Source: Flaccisagitta enflata (lineage: Eukaryota > Chaetognatha > Sagittoidea > Aphragmophora). Taken from it: a stretch of 64,000 bases of DNA. The position numbers and the translations under genes were made by a program. The stretch covers positions 100,316,001-100,380,000 of the forward strand of contig OZ231126.1 of assembly GCA_965153355.1 (NCBI GenBank), given 5' to 3'. Positions 12,521-24,100 of this stretch are shown here, in pieces. The notes beneath the pieces were generated by a model. It had not been told where the DNA came from. It did not search any database and worked only from the letters and a program-made list of their open reading frames with translations. Position 1 is the stretch's first letter, and every line of letters begins with the position of its first letter.

Positions 12521-13654
12521 TATTATCAATAATCCATGTCATTCGATGGGAATTTGAGGCTTGAGAAGCTTTTGGGGGGGATATACAGACCGACAAATGA
12601 ACATATGGAAATTCACCCCTGTCCTACAGGACATCGGCCCTTTGGGGCCGCTGCCAAAAAAAGGGAACAGAGGAAATTTTTCATAATCATCGATTATCTG
12701 TTGAAAACAAGTGTATGAAGGATGGCGTTTAACGGACAGTCAACATTTGTAAGACGGAATGAAAATTGTATGCAAGTGTTAAAATAAACGTTTTCAAGAC
12801 ATACAACACAATCTAACCTAATCAGATTGAAATTGCCAAAGTTGTAGCATTTGTTCTCATTTTTTTCCAATTTTGGCCCAATTTTTGCTAAACTATGGGC
12901 TAATTAGGCCAATTTGCATATGTTGAGTTCCCATATATAATACTCGTGTAATAGCTACTGCCCAAAGGAGCTTCCTTGCAAAATTTCATGATCCTTGGTC
13001 AAAAAGAACATAAGTTTTCTCGAAAGAGAAATATTGTCGTTGAAGATGACGATAACGACAACGACGACAACAATGATGACGACGACGACTATACAATCAG
13101 CATCCAAAGTGTCATCTAGTGTTATCCATCTTCTATCTTGTAAGCACTGATGAAATCAATGGATGTTTTTACTTAATCAGGCACATGTTCATGGGCAGCG
13201 ACTGAAAAAAATCCTTAATCTCACTAACTAGACTGTGAAAAAAAAATCAACTTGCACAAACAGTTGCCGGAACCAAGGCAATTTGACCACAGTTGATACT
13301 TGAACTTAAAACTATGTTTCTCGCAAAAAAATAGAGATATCGGCCAAATTCTTTTTTTCATTTATCTCACACAGGCTAATAGAAATGCCCCAACATCTTG
13401 TATGGTCCTTAGAAAGCTGACATCAGCCTAATAGATTATTATTTCTATGTGATACATATTTGATACACGATTTTGGGCAGTAATTGGTCATTTTTTTTCA
13501 CTAAAATCGCATTTTTTAATGAAAATTCGATCGCAACAACCCAGATATGATTAAAGACTATGAGTCTAGGAACATTTAGCTGTTGGAAGGGTATAGCATG
13601 GCATGACACGAACGTTAACAGCGAAAAAAACACCTTGTACCCCTGAGAAAAAAT

Positions 13655-14681
13655 TCTACCAATACATACAGCAGATCCTTTCTACTAACTTAAGGATCAT
13701 GGCTGGCAGAACCCTTGTCTTGCCGGCAGACCCCCCTCATTTAACACAATACATAGAGCAGATCCTTTCTTCTAACTTGGGAATCATGGCTGGCAGAACC
13801 CTTGTCTTTCTGGCGGATCCCCCACATGAAACACAATACATACAGCAGATCCTTTTCTACTTATTTTGGAATCATGGCTGGCAGAACCCTTGTCTTTCTG
13901 GCAGAACCCCCTTGATAGATGGAAAACATGCAACAGAACTCTCTGTACTAACTTGGGTTCATGGCTAGCAGAACCATTGTCAATCAGGCAGAACCCCCTC
14001 CATAGTTTCTGGGATCAGCTCCAGCAGAACCCTGGTCTTTCTGGCAGAACCCCCTCATGTAACACAATACATACAGCAGATCCTTTCTACTAACTTGGGA
14101 ATCATGGCTGGCAGAACCCTTGTCTTTCTGTAAGATCCCCCACATGAAACACAATACATACAGCAGATCCTTTTCTACTGATTTTGGAATCATGGCTGGC
14201 AGAACCCTTGTCTTTCTGGCAGAACCCCCTTGATAGATGGAAAACATGCAGCAGAACTCTCTGTACTAACTTGGGTTCATGGCTAGCGGAACCATTGTCA
14301 ATCAGGTAGAAACCCCTCTATATTTTCTGGGATCAGCTCCAGCAGAACCCTTGTCTTTCTGGCAAAACCCCCTCATGTAACACAATACAGACAGCAGATC
14401 CTTTCTACTAACTTGGGAATCATGGCTGGCAGAACCCTTGTCTTTCTGGCAGATCTCCCACATGAAACACATTACATACAGCAGATCCTTTTCTACTTAT
14501 TTTGGAATCATGGCTGGCAGAACCCTTGTCTTTCTGGCAGAACCCCCTTGATAGATGGAAAACATGCAACAGAACTCTCTGTACTAACTTGGGTTCATGG
14601 CTAGCAGAACCATTGTCAATCAGGCAGAACCCCCTCTATAGTTTCTGGGATCAGCTCCAGCAGAACCCTGGTCTTTCTGGC
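13655..14681 (+). repeat. Satellite A array, internal block 1 of element A
   Basis: About a dozen 87-bp units in the same orientation as the left arm, starting abruptly at CAATACATACAGCAGATCC. It contains a roughly 500-bp duplication: 13780-14060 and 14430-14670 are near-identical. Confidence 0.9.
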
Positions 14682-15010
14682 TAGCATAACAAGAGTTCAT
14701 CAAAAGTCATAAGAAAGCTCTCTATCAGAGGGATTTGACTCAAAATCATGTACACAGATAAACCACAACAAAAACTTGGTCTTGGAACCTCTAGAAATTA
14801 CCGTCGCCACCCCCCTCATACCCCATAGAAAATGTACAGGAAGAATTTTTACCTATGGTTTTATAATAGGAAAGGGGGCTAGTGGCGGCGCCAATTTATA
14901 GGGGTTCCAGGGCAAAATTTTTAACATGGACCATTTGTAAATATGATTTTGGGTCATATCCCTCTGATAGAGAACGTTTCTATGACATTGCATGAATTGT
15001 TGTAAGGCTA
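14682..15010. mobile_element. 329-bp hAT-like MITE inserted in satellite A
   Basis: The left end TAGCATAACAAGAGTTCATC pairs with the right end read in reverse, TAGCCTTACAACAATTCATG. The arms match across the element: CTCTATCAGAGGGAT occurs near both ends in opposite orientation, and GGAACCTCTA pairs with TAGGGGTTCC. The 8-mer TTTCTGGC flanks both sides (14674-14681 and 15011-15018), exactly duplicating satellite sequence. An 8-bp duplication with a TAG-type terminus fits a non-autonomous hAT element; that assignment is inference. Confidence 0.75.
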
Positions 15011-15320
15011 TTTCTGGCAGAACCCCCTCATGTATCACAATACATACAGCAGATCCTTTCTACTAACTTGGGGATCATGGCTGGCAGAACCATTGTCTTT
15101 CTGGCAGAACCCCCTCATGTGACACAATACATACAGCAGATCCTTTTCTACTTATTTGGGAATCATGGCTGGCAGAACCCTTTTCTTTCTGGCAGAACCC
15201 CCTTGATAGATGGAAAATAGCAGTAGAACCCTCTGTACCAACTTGGGGATCATGGCTAGCAGAACCATGGTCAATCTGGCAGAACCCCTTCATAGTTACT
15301 TTCTGGCAGACCCCCTAGAT
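15011..15320 (+). repeat. Satellite A array, internal block 2 of element A
   Basis: This continues the block interrupted by the MITE at 14682-15010. Units run to GGCAGACCCCCTAGATAAAT and then stop at the next element. Confidence 0.9.
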
Positions 15321-15342
15321 AAATGGAATAGCAGCCCAAAGG

Positions 15343-15945
15343 CGGTAAGTGGTCAGCGGTACCAGTGCCCTGCTTGAGTAGTATGTGATTTAAGTTGAGA
15401 GGGAGCAGGGCAGGGGCTCCGAAGGGGACGAAGTCCTGTAGAACACAGGGGGAATCTGTCCATCCGTCCGTCCGTCAGTCTGTCTGTCCCCATCCTCAGG
15501 GCTTCGTCTCCTTCTGGGCCTATTCTGACCCTAATTCTGCCAAATACGCCAAATCCAAGCAATATGGCCCAAATCTAAGCAAAATGACCCAAATCCAAGC
15601 ATATCGGCCCAAATCCAAGCAAAATGGCCCAAATCTGGTCAGAATCTAGGTATTGGAGGCCAAAATGATGGACCTCAGGCCAGAATTAGGGTTTTCTGGC
15701 AAGATTTGGGCCATTTTGCTTGGATTTTGGCCAATATGCTTGGATTTGGGTCATTTTGCCTAAATTTGGGCCGTATTGCTTGGATTTGGGCTATTTAGCA
15801 GAATTAGGGTCAGAGTAGGCCCCGAAGGAGACGAAGCCCTGAGGATGGGGCAGGGGGGGATGGACGGACAGATGTACGGACAGACATACGGACGGACATA
15901 CGTACGGATGGACGTACGTACGGACGGACAGATTCCCCCTGTGTT
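15343..15945. mobile_element. F-family foldback element, copy F3 (right end missing)
   Basis: The left end GTGGTCAGCGGTACCAGTGC leads into GCAGGGCAGGGGCTCCGAAG and GGGGACGAAGTCCTGTAGAA. A TCCGTCCGTC tract follows. Inside are inverted 20-bp minisatellites: units like GGCCCAAATCCAAGCAAAAT at 15540-15640, reversed at 15690-15790. The reverse GAAGGAGACGAAGCCCTGAG block is at about 15825, followed by GGACGGACAGA repeats, but the outer terminus is absent. The following 15946-16375 is T-rich sequence with (GTCT)n fragments. Confidence 0.55.
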
Positions 15946-16375
15946 GTTTAAATGTTTTTAAGGTATTCCTAAACCTCTCCAAGTTATTTTTTGTTGGTCA
16001 GTTGGTCTGTTGTTCAGCTGGTCTGTTGGTCTGTTGGTCCATCTGTTGTCTGTCACAAACTTGTTTAAAGGGCTTTTTACCCAATCTATAGACATTTCTG
16101 ATGTTTCTTAATGTTTTTATTCATTCATACGCTTGTTTTTAGACTCTTTAAATCACTTTCTGTCTGTCTGTCATTCCATCTGTCTGTTTGTCTGTTACTT
16201 CGTCACAAAGTTGTTTTTAGGGCTTTTTGTTGTGTCTTTTTAGTTTTTTAGTATTTGACAAGAATCTTTTGCAAGTAAACAGTTAGTTCAAAGGTCGTTT
16301 TTAAAGTTTTTGCCTGTTCATCTGTCTCTCTGCCTGACTTTTCTGAAAGTGCCGACGCATGCGACACTTGTTTAA

Positions 16376-16616
16376 TATTTTTAGTTGCGTGCACGCGACC
16401 CTACACCCCGCTTTGTCCCTCCGTTTGTCTGTTTGTTGGTCGGTCTGTCAGTCTGTTGGTCCGTCACACTTTTACTTTTTTCATCAATTTTATTTCTTTA
16501 AGTCATTTAAAGTCATTTAAGAGTATTCTGAGTCATTCTAAGTCATTCTAAGTCACTCTGAGTCAGTCTAAGTCAATCTGTAAGTCTCGCACGCGACTTA
16601 TAGGTGTTGGCCTTGT
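16376..16616. mobile_element. MITE-like element, family M, copy 6
   Basis: It starts TTTTTAGTTGCGTGCACGCG, passes through a TCCGTTTGTCTGTTTGTTGG tract, then a (AGTCATTCTA)n tract, and ends CTCGCACGCGACTTATAGGT then GTTGGCCTTGTTT. This right end differs from the CGGCTACCCC type of copy 3, so the family has at least two right-end variants. Confidence 0.6.
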
Positions 16617-16737
16617 TTCTTCTTTCTGGATGCTTTTTGCTACAAATGCAAAAATAGTCTCGAATTAAGGATATTCTTTAATACTTTTTAAAAATATTTA
16701 GAACTAAGACAAATTTTACATTAGTTGAACAATCCAT

Positions 16738-16882
16738 AAACAAGGCCAATACCTCTAGGTCGCATGCGATTGTCAAGACTAAAAGACAAAACAACATACA
16801 ACGTACAAGTGTGACGGACCAACCAATGGACCAACAGATGGACTGAGTGTTTCTTAGAGTTGCGCGCACGTGACTTGAAAAG
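16738..16882. mobile_element. MITE-like element, family M, copy 7
   Basis: It is in reverse orientation to copy 6: it begins AACAAGGCCAATACCTCTAG then GTCGCATGCGA, contains GACGGACCAACCAATGGACC, and ends AGAGTTGCGCGCACGTGACT. The 16890-17375 interval is unique and unassigned. Confidence 0.55.
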
Positions 16883-17375
16883 GTTAACAAATTGACTAAA
16901 GACAATTTTTTTAGTGAGAGCTAGATTGAGCTTCAGCTGAAAATACTTGCTTTTCTTAAAATTCATGTTGTGGACAAACTATTTAACTCTGAGCAATAAA
17001 GTTTTCACACACAACCATCAAACATTAATGACAAGAAGAAAACTAGTTCCAGAACAGTAAGGAGAAGCAGCTTAGAGCAAAAGCTTAATACTTTTTTCCA
17101 ATAGAGATTGATGGCCCGTTACCTGTTCCAGTGGCAACTTTCAATCAATTTTGAAGTTGGTGTAGCAGTAAGTATATCAAGCCTTTATTATATTCATCCT
17201 CTTATCAATACATAATAATCAAGTTCTGATAAACAATGTTTCTTAGCCTTACCCACACGCTTCTTTCTTATAGATTGATTGTACTAATTCCTTTATAAAC
17301 TTGAGCTGTTCCGTCAACACTATTTTGAGTAAATAAATCAAATCAAATCATTACCCTCAATTTACATTCTTTAAA

Positions 17376-20162
17376 AGGGTGGTTCTGCCAGAAGGACAAA
17401 GGTTCTGCTGGAGCTGATCCCGGTAACTATAAATGGAGGTTCTAATTACCACATTGACAAAGATTCTGCTAGCTATGATCCACAAGTTACTAGAAAGGGT
17501 TCCACTGCATGTTTTCCATCAACAAAGGAGATTCTGCCGGAAAGACAAGAGTTCTGCTGGCCATGGTCCCCAAATTAGTAAACAGTTTTGCTGTTTTCCA
17601 TCTATGAATGCAGTTTTGCCAGAGAGTGGTTGAATCTGCTTCCCTAAATCCCCAAATTAGTAGGGAGAGATCTGCTGCGTGTATCTTTTAACGGTTTCTG
17701 AGATAGCATCTCACATGACATATTTTACAAAACATAAAAAAGGGTTCTGCTAGAAAGACAAGGGTTCTTCTAGCCGTAATCCCCAATTTAGAAAGAGGGA
17801 TCTGCTGTGTGTATTGTTTACCACTTGGGGGTTCTGCTAGAAAGTCAAAGGTTCTGCTGGAGCTGATCCCAGAAACTATAAAGGGGGTTCTGCCAGATTG
17901 ACTATGGTTCTGCTAGCCATGATCTCCAAGTTAGTACAGAGGGTTCTGCTGCATGTTTTCCATCTATCAAGGGGGTTCTGCCAGAAAGACAAGGGTTCTG
18001 CCAGCCATGATTCCCAAATTAGTAGAAAAGGATCTGCCGTATGTATTGTGTTACATGAGGGGGTTCTGCCAGCAAGACAAGGGTTCTGCCAGCCATGATC
18101 CCCAAGTTAGTAGAAAGGATCTGCTGTATGTATTGTGTTACATGAGGGGGTTCTGCCAGAAGGACAAGGGTTCTGTTGGAGCTGATCCCAGAAACTATAG
18201 AGGGGATTCTGCTAGATTTACTATGGTTCTGCTAGCCATGATCCCCAAGTTAGTACAGAGGGTTCTGCTGCATGTTTTCCATCTTTCAAGGGGGTTCTGC
18301 CAGAAAGACAAGGGTTCTGCCAGCCATGATTCCCAAATTAGTAGAAAAGGATCTGCAGTAAGTATTGTTTTACATGAGGGGGTTCTGCCAGAAAGAGAAA
18401 GGTTCTGCCAGCCATGATCCCCAAGTTAGTAGAAAGGATCTGCTATATGTATTGTGTTACATGAGGGGGTTCTGCCAGAAAGATAAGGGTTCTGCCAGCC
18501 ATGATCCCCAAGTTAGTAGAAAAGGATCTGCTGTATGTGTTGTGTTACATCAGGGGGTTTTGCCAGAAAGGCTAGGGTTCTGCTAGCCATGACCCAAAAG
18601 TTGATGGAAAACACTTTTACCATCCTTATTCACTGAAAATGATTAAGTCCACATTTAACGTCTTAGCACTCATTTGCATATTATGGTGAGTTTCAGTTTT
18701 TTTATCATATCTCTGAAACCGTTCATATCATCTTATGTTGTTATATGTCTATCATCAACTTACATCTAGTTGTCAAATGGAACTTTTGGTGACACTTAGA
18801 AAGTCGTACGATTAACGGTTTCTGAGATAGCATCTCACATGACATATTTTACAAAACATGAAAAAGGGTTCTGCTAGAAAGACGGGGTTCTGCTAGCCAT
18901 ATTCCCCAATTAGGAAAGAGGGATCTGCTGTATGTATTGTTTTTCACTTGGGGGTTCTGCCAGAAAGTCAAAGGTTCTGCTGGAGCTGATCCCAGAAACT
19001 ACAGAGGGGGTTCTGCCAGATTTACTATGGTTCTGCTAGCCATGATCCCCAAGTTAGTACAGAGGGTTCTGCTTCATTTTTTTAATCTATCAAGGGGGTT
19101 CTGCCAGAAAGACAAGGGTTCTGCCAGCCATGATTCCCAAGTTAGTAGAAAGGATCTGCTGTATGTATTGTGTTACACGAGGGGGTTCTGCCAGAAAGTC
19201 AAGGGTTCTGCCAGCCATGATCACCAAGTTAGTAGAAAAGGATCTGCTGTATGTATTGTGTTACATGAGGGGGTTCTGCCAGAAAGACAAGGGTTCTGCC
19301 AGCCATGATCCCCAAGTTAGTAGAAAAGGATCTGCTGTATGTATTTTGTTACATGAGGGGGTTCTGCCAGAAAGACAAGGGTTCTGCCAGCCATGATCCC
19401 CAAGTTAGTAGAAAAGATCTGCTGTATATACTGTGTTACATGAGGGGGTTCTGCCAGAAAGACAAGGGTTCTGCCAGCAATGATCCCCAAGTTAGTAGAA
19501 AGGATCTGCTGTATGTATTTTGTTACATGAGGGGTTCTGCCAGAAAGACAAAGGTTCTGCCAGCCATGATCCCCAAGTTAGTAGTAAAGGATCTGCTGTA
19601 TGTATTGTGTTACATGAGAGGGTTCTGCCAGGAAGACAAGGGTTCTGCCAGTTATGATCCCCAAGATAGTATAAAAGGATCTGCTTTATGTGTTGTTTTA
19701 CATGAGGGGGTTCTGCCAGAAAGACAAGGGTTCTGCTGAAACTGATCCCGGTTTCTATAATGGGGGTTCTGCCAAATTGAATAAGGGTCTGCTGGCCATG
19801 ATCCCCAAGTCAGTAAAATAGGGGTCTGCTAGGGTTCTGCTGGCCATGATCCCCATAAAGTAGCAATTTCCTAAGCAGAGGGTTCTGCGAGGCCAGGGTT
19901 CTGCCAAAACACAAAAACCCCCTGCCAGCCATGAATTGTTTCACATGAGGGGGTTCTGCCAGAAAGACAAGGGTTCTGCTGAAACTGATCCCGGTTTCTA
20001 TAATGGGGGTTCTGCCAGATTGAATAAGGGTCTGCTGGCCATGATCCCCAAGTCAGTAAAATAGGGGTCTGCTAGGGTTCTGCTGGCCATGATCCCCATA
20101 AAGTAGCGATTTCCTAAGCAGAGGGTTCTGCCAGGCCAGGGTTCTGCCAAAACACAAAAACC
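17376..20162 (-). repeat. Satellite A array, right arm of element A
   Basis: The same 87-bp satellite in reverse orientation (GGTTCTGCCAGAAAGACAAG and GTTAGTAGAAAGGATCTGCT). It contains the reverse copy of the spacer block at 18597-18860. The terminal part is duplicated in tandem: 19735-19919 and 19977-20162 both run from AAACTGATCCCGGTTTCTAT to GCCAAAACACAAAAACC. Only the outer copy is next to the target duplication. Confidence 0.95.
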
Positions 20163-20171
20163 TGTTTTAGG
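20163..20171. repeat. Target site duplication, right, element A
   Basis: TGTTTTAGG, identical to 5028-5036. The 20172-20552 stretch that follows is unique and non-coding as far as I can see. Confidence 0.85.
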
Positions 20172-20552
20172 CTCTAATACACTTTTTCTGGCAGTTTTCA
20201 AGTTACTGTTATGCTGTACGAGTGAGTGACACCCAAAAATGCTTAAAAATGCCATCTTGACGGCATTGAACTGCAAAAAATGATACCAGTTGATTTTGGC
20301 ATGACCCAGATTTTTGCTTGATCGTGTATCATAACTGTTTGGCTATTTCCTGACTAGATTGGCAATTCTGTAGCTCTTCATGCACAAAAAATGTTGAAAA
20401 ATGCTCATTTTATGGCATTTTACAGCTTTTAATGGCGTTTTCTCGTCAAAATCCAAACAGAATTTTTGGTCTCACGCATAGGGACATCCGTCTAGGTGTA
20501 TCTAACACTCCAGAATAGGTTGCTTTGCTGTGTTATTTTTTCCTATGTATCA

Positions 20553-21065
20553 CAGCTAGGCAGCATGGTGACTAAAGATCTGCATATTAGTAAAAAATCT
20601 TCATATTTTGACGAAAGTCGAGCATATCTTATCAATTGTTCATAATAGACGACAAAGGCTGATTTTTTTTTGTATACAGCTGTCTATGTATGGAAAGTTA
20701 ACAATATCAAAAGAGAAATCATCGTGTTTATCATAGACAGAAAAATTTTCTGATTCAATTTTTAAGTCTAAGTATGTTACTACCTGAGTATTATTAGATT
20801 CTAATTCTATTTCTAGATCTTGAGGGTATATTCTATAGATATGATCCCTAAAGGTTGGAAAATTAGCTACAAAGAGATCATCAATGTATCTCCCATTAAG
20901 CTTGAATTTTCTTGCTGTAAGAAGATCTACCTTTGAAATTTCACCCACATAGTCTGATTCATAACTATATAAAAGTAAATTAGCAATATCTGTTCCAGAA
21001 TCAAGACCCATAGGAATTCCTATCACTTGCATATAAACATTTTCACCATATTTTACATGAATATT
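20553..21065 (-). pseudogene. RT2: reverse transcriptase, catalytic and C-terminal part
   Basis: The frame contains GIPMG (RT motif B), YIDD (catalytic motif C) and IYPQDLEIELE, followed by YDKHDDFSFDIVNFPYI. This order matches a metazoan RT family with the signature IPMG...YxDD...IYP...KRDDF...NFPF, which I would place near Penelope-like elements. Translation breaks at a nine-A tract (20663-20671); after a frame shift it continues with YYEQLIRYARLSSKYEDF, the expected next block, to a stop at 20553. The upstream end stops at GAATATT (21059-21065), where element B begins. The missing N-terminal side is at 58453-58573. An IPMG motif with intact YIDD but a frame shift makes this a dead copy. 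The exact RT class is uncertain. Confidence 0.75.
21059..21065. repeat. Target site duplication, left, element B
   Basis: GAATATT directly before the AGGTACCTGTGATCTAG terminus, repeated at 58453-58459 directly after the other terminus. One more base (A) matches if the duplication is taken as 8 bp. Confidence 0.75.
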
Positions 21066-21190
21066 AGGTACCTGTGATCTAGCAGACACTTGGACTCATC
21101 AGACACCTCCACTAAAATTTTACTTTTTTTGGGGATGGATCTAGCGGGCACCTCAGCAGACACCAAAAATAAGAGCCATGGGGATGAATC
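21066..21190. repeat. Terminal inverted repeat, left end of element B
   Basis: A unique-sequence terminus of about 120 bp matches the reverse of about 58325-58452 with a few differences near the TTTTTTTGGGG tract. The outermost octamer AGGTACCT is its own reverse complement, so both element ends show the same octamer on either strand. Confidence 0.85.
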
Positions 21191-24100
21191 CAGCACACAC
21201 CCAGCAGAAACCTACTACTAAGTTGGGGATGGATCCAGCAGACACCCAGCAGACACCAAATACTTAACGTTGTACTGACTATGAATGTCTAGCAGGCACC
21301 TTCTACTAATGTGGGGATTGGACCAGCAGACACCCAGCAGACACCTACTACTATGTTGGGGATGGATCCAGCAGACACCCAGCAGACACCTAGTACTTAG
21401 CGCTGTACTGACTCTATAAATGTCTAGCAGGCACCTTCTACTAATGTGGGGATTGGACCAGCAGACACCCAGCAGACACCTACTACTAAGTTGGGGATGG
21501 ATCCAGCAGACACCCAGCAGACACCCTACTAAGTTGGGGATGGATCCAGCAGACACCCAGCAGACACCAAATACTTAACGTTGTACTGACTATGAATATC
21601 TAGCAGGCACCTTCTACTAATTTGGGGATGGGTCCAGCAGACACCCAGCAGACACCTACTACTAATTTGGGGATGGGTCCAGCAGACACCCAGCAGACAC
21701 CAAATACTTAACGTTGTACTGACTATGTATATCTAGCAGGCACCATCTACTAATTTGGGGGTGGGTCCAGCAGACACCTACTACTAATTTGGGGATGGGT
21801 CCAGCAGACACCCAGCAGACACCAAATACTTAACGTTGTACTGACTATGAATGTCTAGCAGGCACCTTCTACTAATGTGGGGATTGGACCAGCAGACACC
21901 CAGCAGACACCTACTACTATGTTGGGGATGGATCCAGCAGACACCCATCAGACACCTAGTACTTAGCGCTGTACTGACTCTAAATGTCTAGCAGGCACCT
22001 TCTACTAATGTGGGGATTGTACCAGCAGACACCCAGCAGACACCTACTACTAAGTTGGGGATGGATCCAGCAGACACCCAGCAGACACCTACTACTAAGT
22101 TGGGGATGGATCCAGCAGACACCCAGCAGACACCAAATACTTAACGTTGTACTGACTATGAATGTCTAGCAGGCACCTTCTACTAAGTTGGGGATGGACT
22201 CAGCAGACACCCAGCAGACACTTACTGCTAAGTTGGGGATGGGTCCAGCAGACACCCAGTAGACACCAAATACTTAACGTTGTACTGACTATGAATGGTT
22301 AGCAGGCACCTTCTACTAATGTGGGGATTGGACCAGCAGACACCCAGCAGACACCTACTACTATGTTGGGGATGGATCCAGCAGACACCCAGCAGACACC
22401 TAGTACTTAGCGCTGTACTGACTCTATAAATGTCTAGCAGGCACCTTCTACTAATGTGGGGATTGGACCAGCAGACACCCAGCAGACACCTACTACTAAG
22501 TTGGGGATAGATCCAGCAGACACCCAGCAGACACCTACTACTAAGTTGGGGATGGATCCAGCAGACACCCAGCAGACACCAAATACTTAACGTTGTACTG
22601 ACTATGAATATCTAGCAGGCACCTTCTACTAATTTGGGGATGGGTCCAGCAGACACCCAGCAGACACCTACTACTAATTTGGGGTTAGGACCAGTAGACA
22701 CCCAGCAGACACCAAATACTTAACGTTGTACTGACTATGAATGTCTAGCAGGCACCTTCTACTAATGTGGGGATTGGACCAGCAGACACCCAGCAGACAC
22801 CTACTACTATGTTGGGGATGGATCCAGCAGACACCCAGCAGACACCTAGTACTTAGCGCTGTACTGACTCTATAAATGTCTAGCAGGCACCTTCTACTAA
22901 TGTGGGGATTGGACCAGCAGACACCCAGCAGACACCTACTACTAAGTTGGGGATGGATCCAGCAGACACCTAGCAGACACCTACTACTAAGTTGGGGATG
23001 GATCCAGCAGACACCCAGCAGACACCAAATAGTTAACGTTGTACTGACTATGAATATCTAGCAGGCACCTTCTACTAATTTGGGGATGGGTCCAGCAGAC
23101 ACCCAGCAGACACCTACTACTAATTTGGGGATGGGTCCAGCAGACACCCAGCAGACACCAAATACTTAACGTTGTACTGACTATGAATGTCTAGCAGGCA
23201 CCTTCTACTAATGTGGGGATTGGACCAGCAGACACCCAGCAGACACCTACTACTATGTTGGGGATGGATCCAGCAGACACCCATCAGACACCTAGTACTT
23301 AGCGCTGTACTGACTATAATTGTCTAGCAGGCACCTTCTACTAATGTGGGGATTGTACCAGCAGACACCCAGCAGACACCTACTACTAAGTTGGGGATGG
23401 ATCCAGCAGACACCCAGCAGACACCTACTACTAAGTTGGGGATGGATCCAGCAGACACCCAGCAGACACCAAATACTTAACGTTGTACTGACTATGAATG
23501 TCTAGCAGGCACCTTCTACTAAGTTGGGGATGGACTCAGCAGACACCCAGCAGACACTTACTGCTAAGTTGGGGATGGGTCCAGCAGACACCCAGTAGAC
23601 ACCAAATACTTAACGTTGTACTGACTATGAATGGTTAGCAGGCACCTTCTACTAATGTGGGGATTGGACCAGCAGACACCCAGCAGACACCTACTACTAT
23701 GTTGGGGATGGATCCAGCAGACACCCAGCAGACACCTAGTACTTAGCGCTGTACTGACTCTATAAATGTCTAGCAGGCACCTTCTACTAATGTGGGGATT
23801 GGACCAGCAGACACCCAGCAGACACCTACTACTAAGTTGGGGATGGATCCAGCAGACACCCAGCAGACACCAAATACTTAACGTTGTACTGACTATGAAT
23901 GTCTAGCAGGCACCTTCTACTAAGTTGGGGATGGACTCAGCAGACACCCAGCAGACACCTACTACTAATTTGGGGATGGGTCCAGCAGACACCCAGCAGA
24001 CACCAAATACTTAATGTTGTACTGACTATGAATGTCTAGCAGGCACCTTCTACTAATGTGGGGATTGGACCAGCAGACACCCAGCAGACACCTACTACTA

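Larger units (their letters stand above)
5037..20162. mobile_element. Element A: 15.1-kb foldback-like element with satellite arms
   Basis: The left end reads GATTTTTGTGTTTTGGCAGA. The right end, read on the opposite strand, is GGTTTTTGTGTTTTGGCAGA, differing at one base in this stretch. The two ends stay closely similar for about 220 bp before entering arrays of the GGCAGAACCC satellite, which points right at the left end and left at the right end. A perfect 9-bp direct repeat flanks the element. A 9-bp duplication is typical of Mutator-like elements and long inverted arms of tandem repeats recall foldback elements, but no transposase is encoded, so the superfamily is inference. The interior holds unrelated repeats, including one F-family element and a MITE inside the array. 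Confidence 0.75.
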
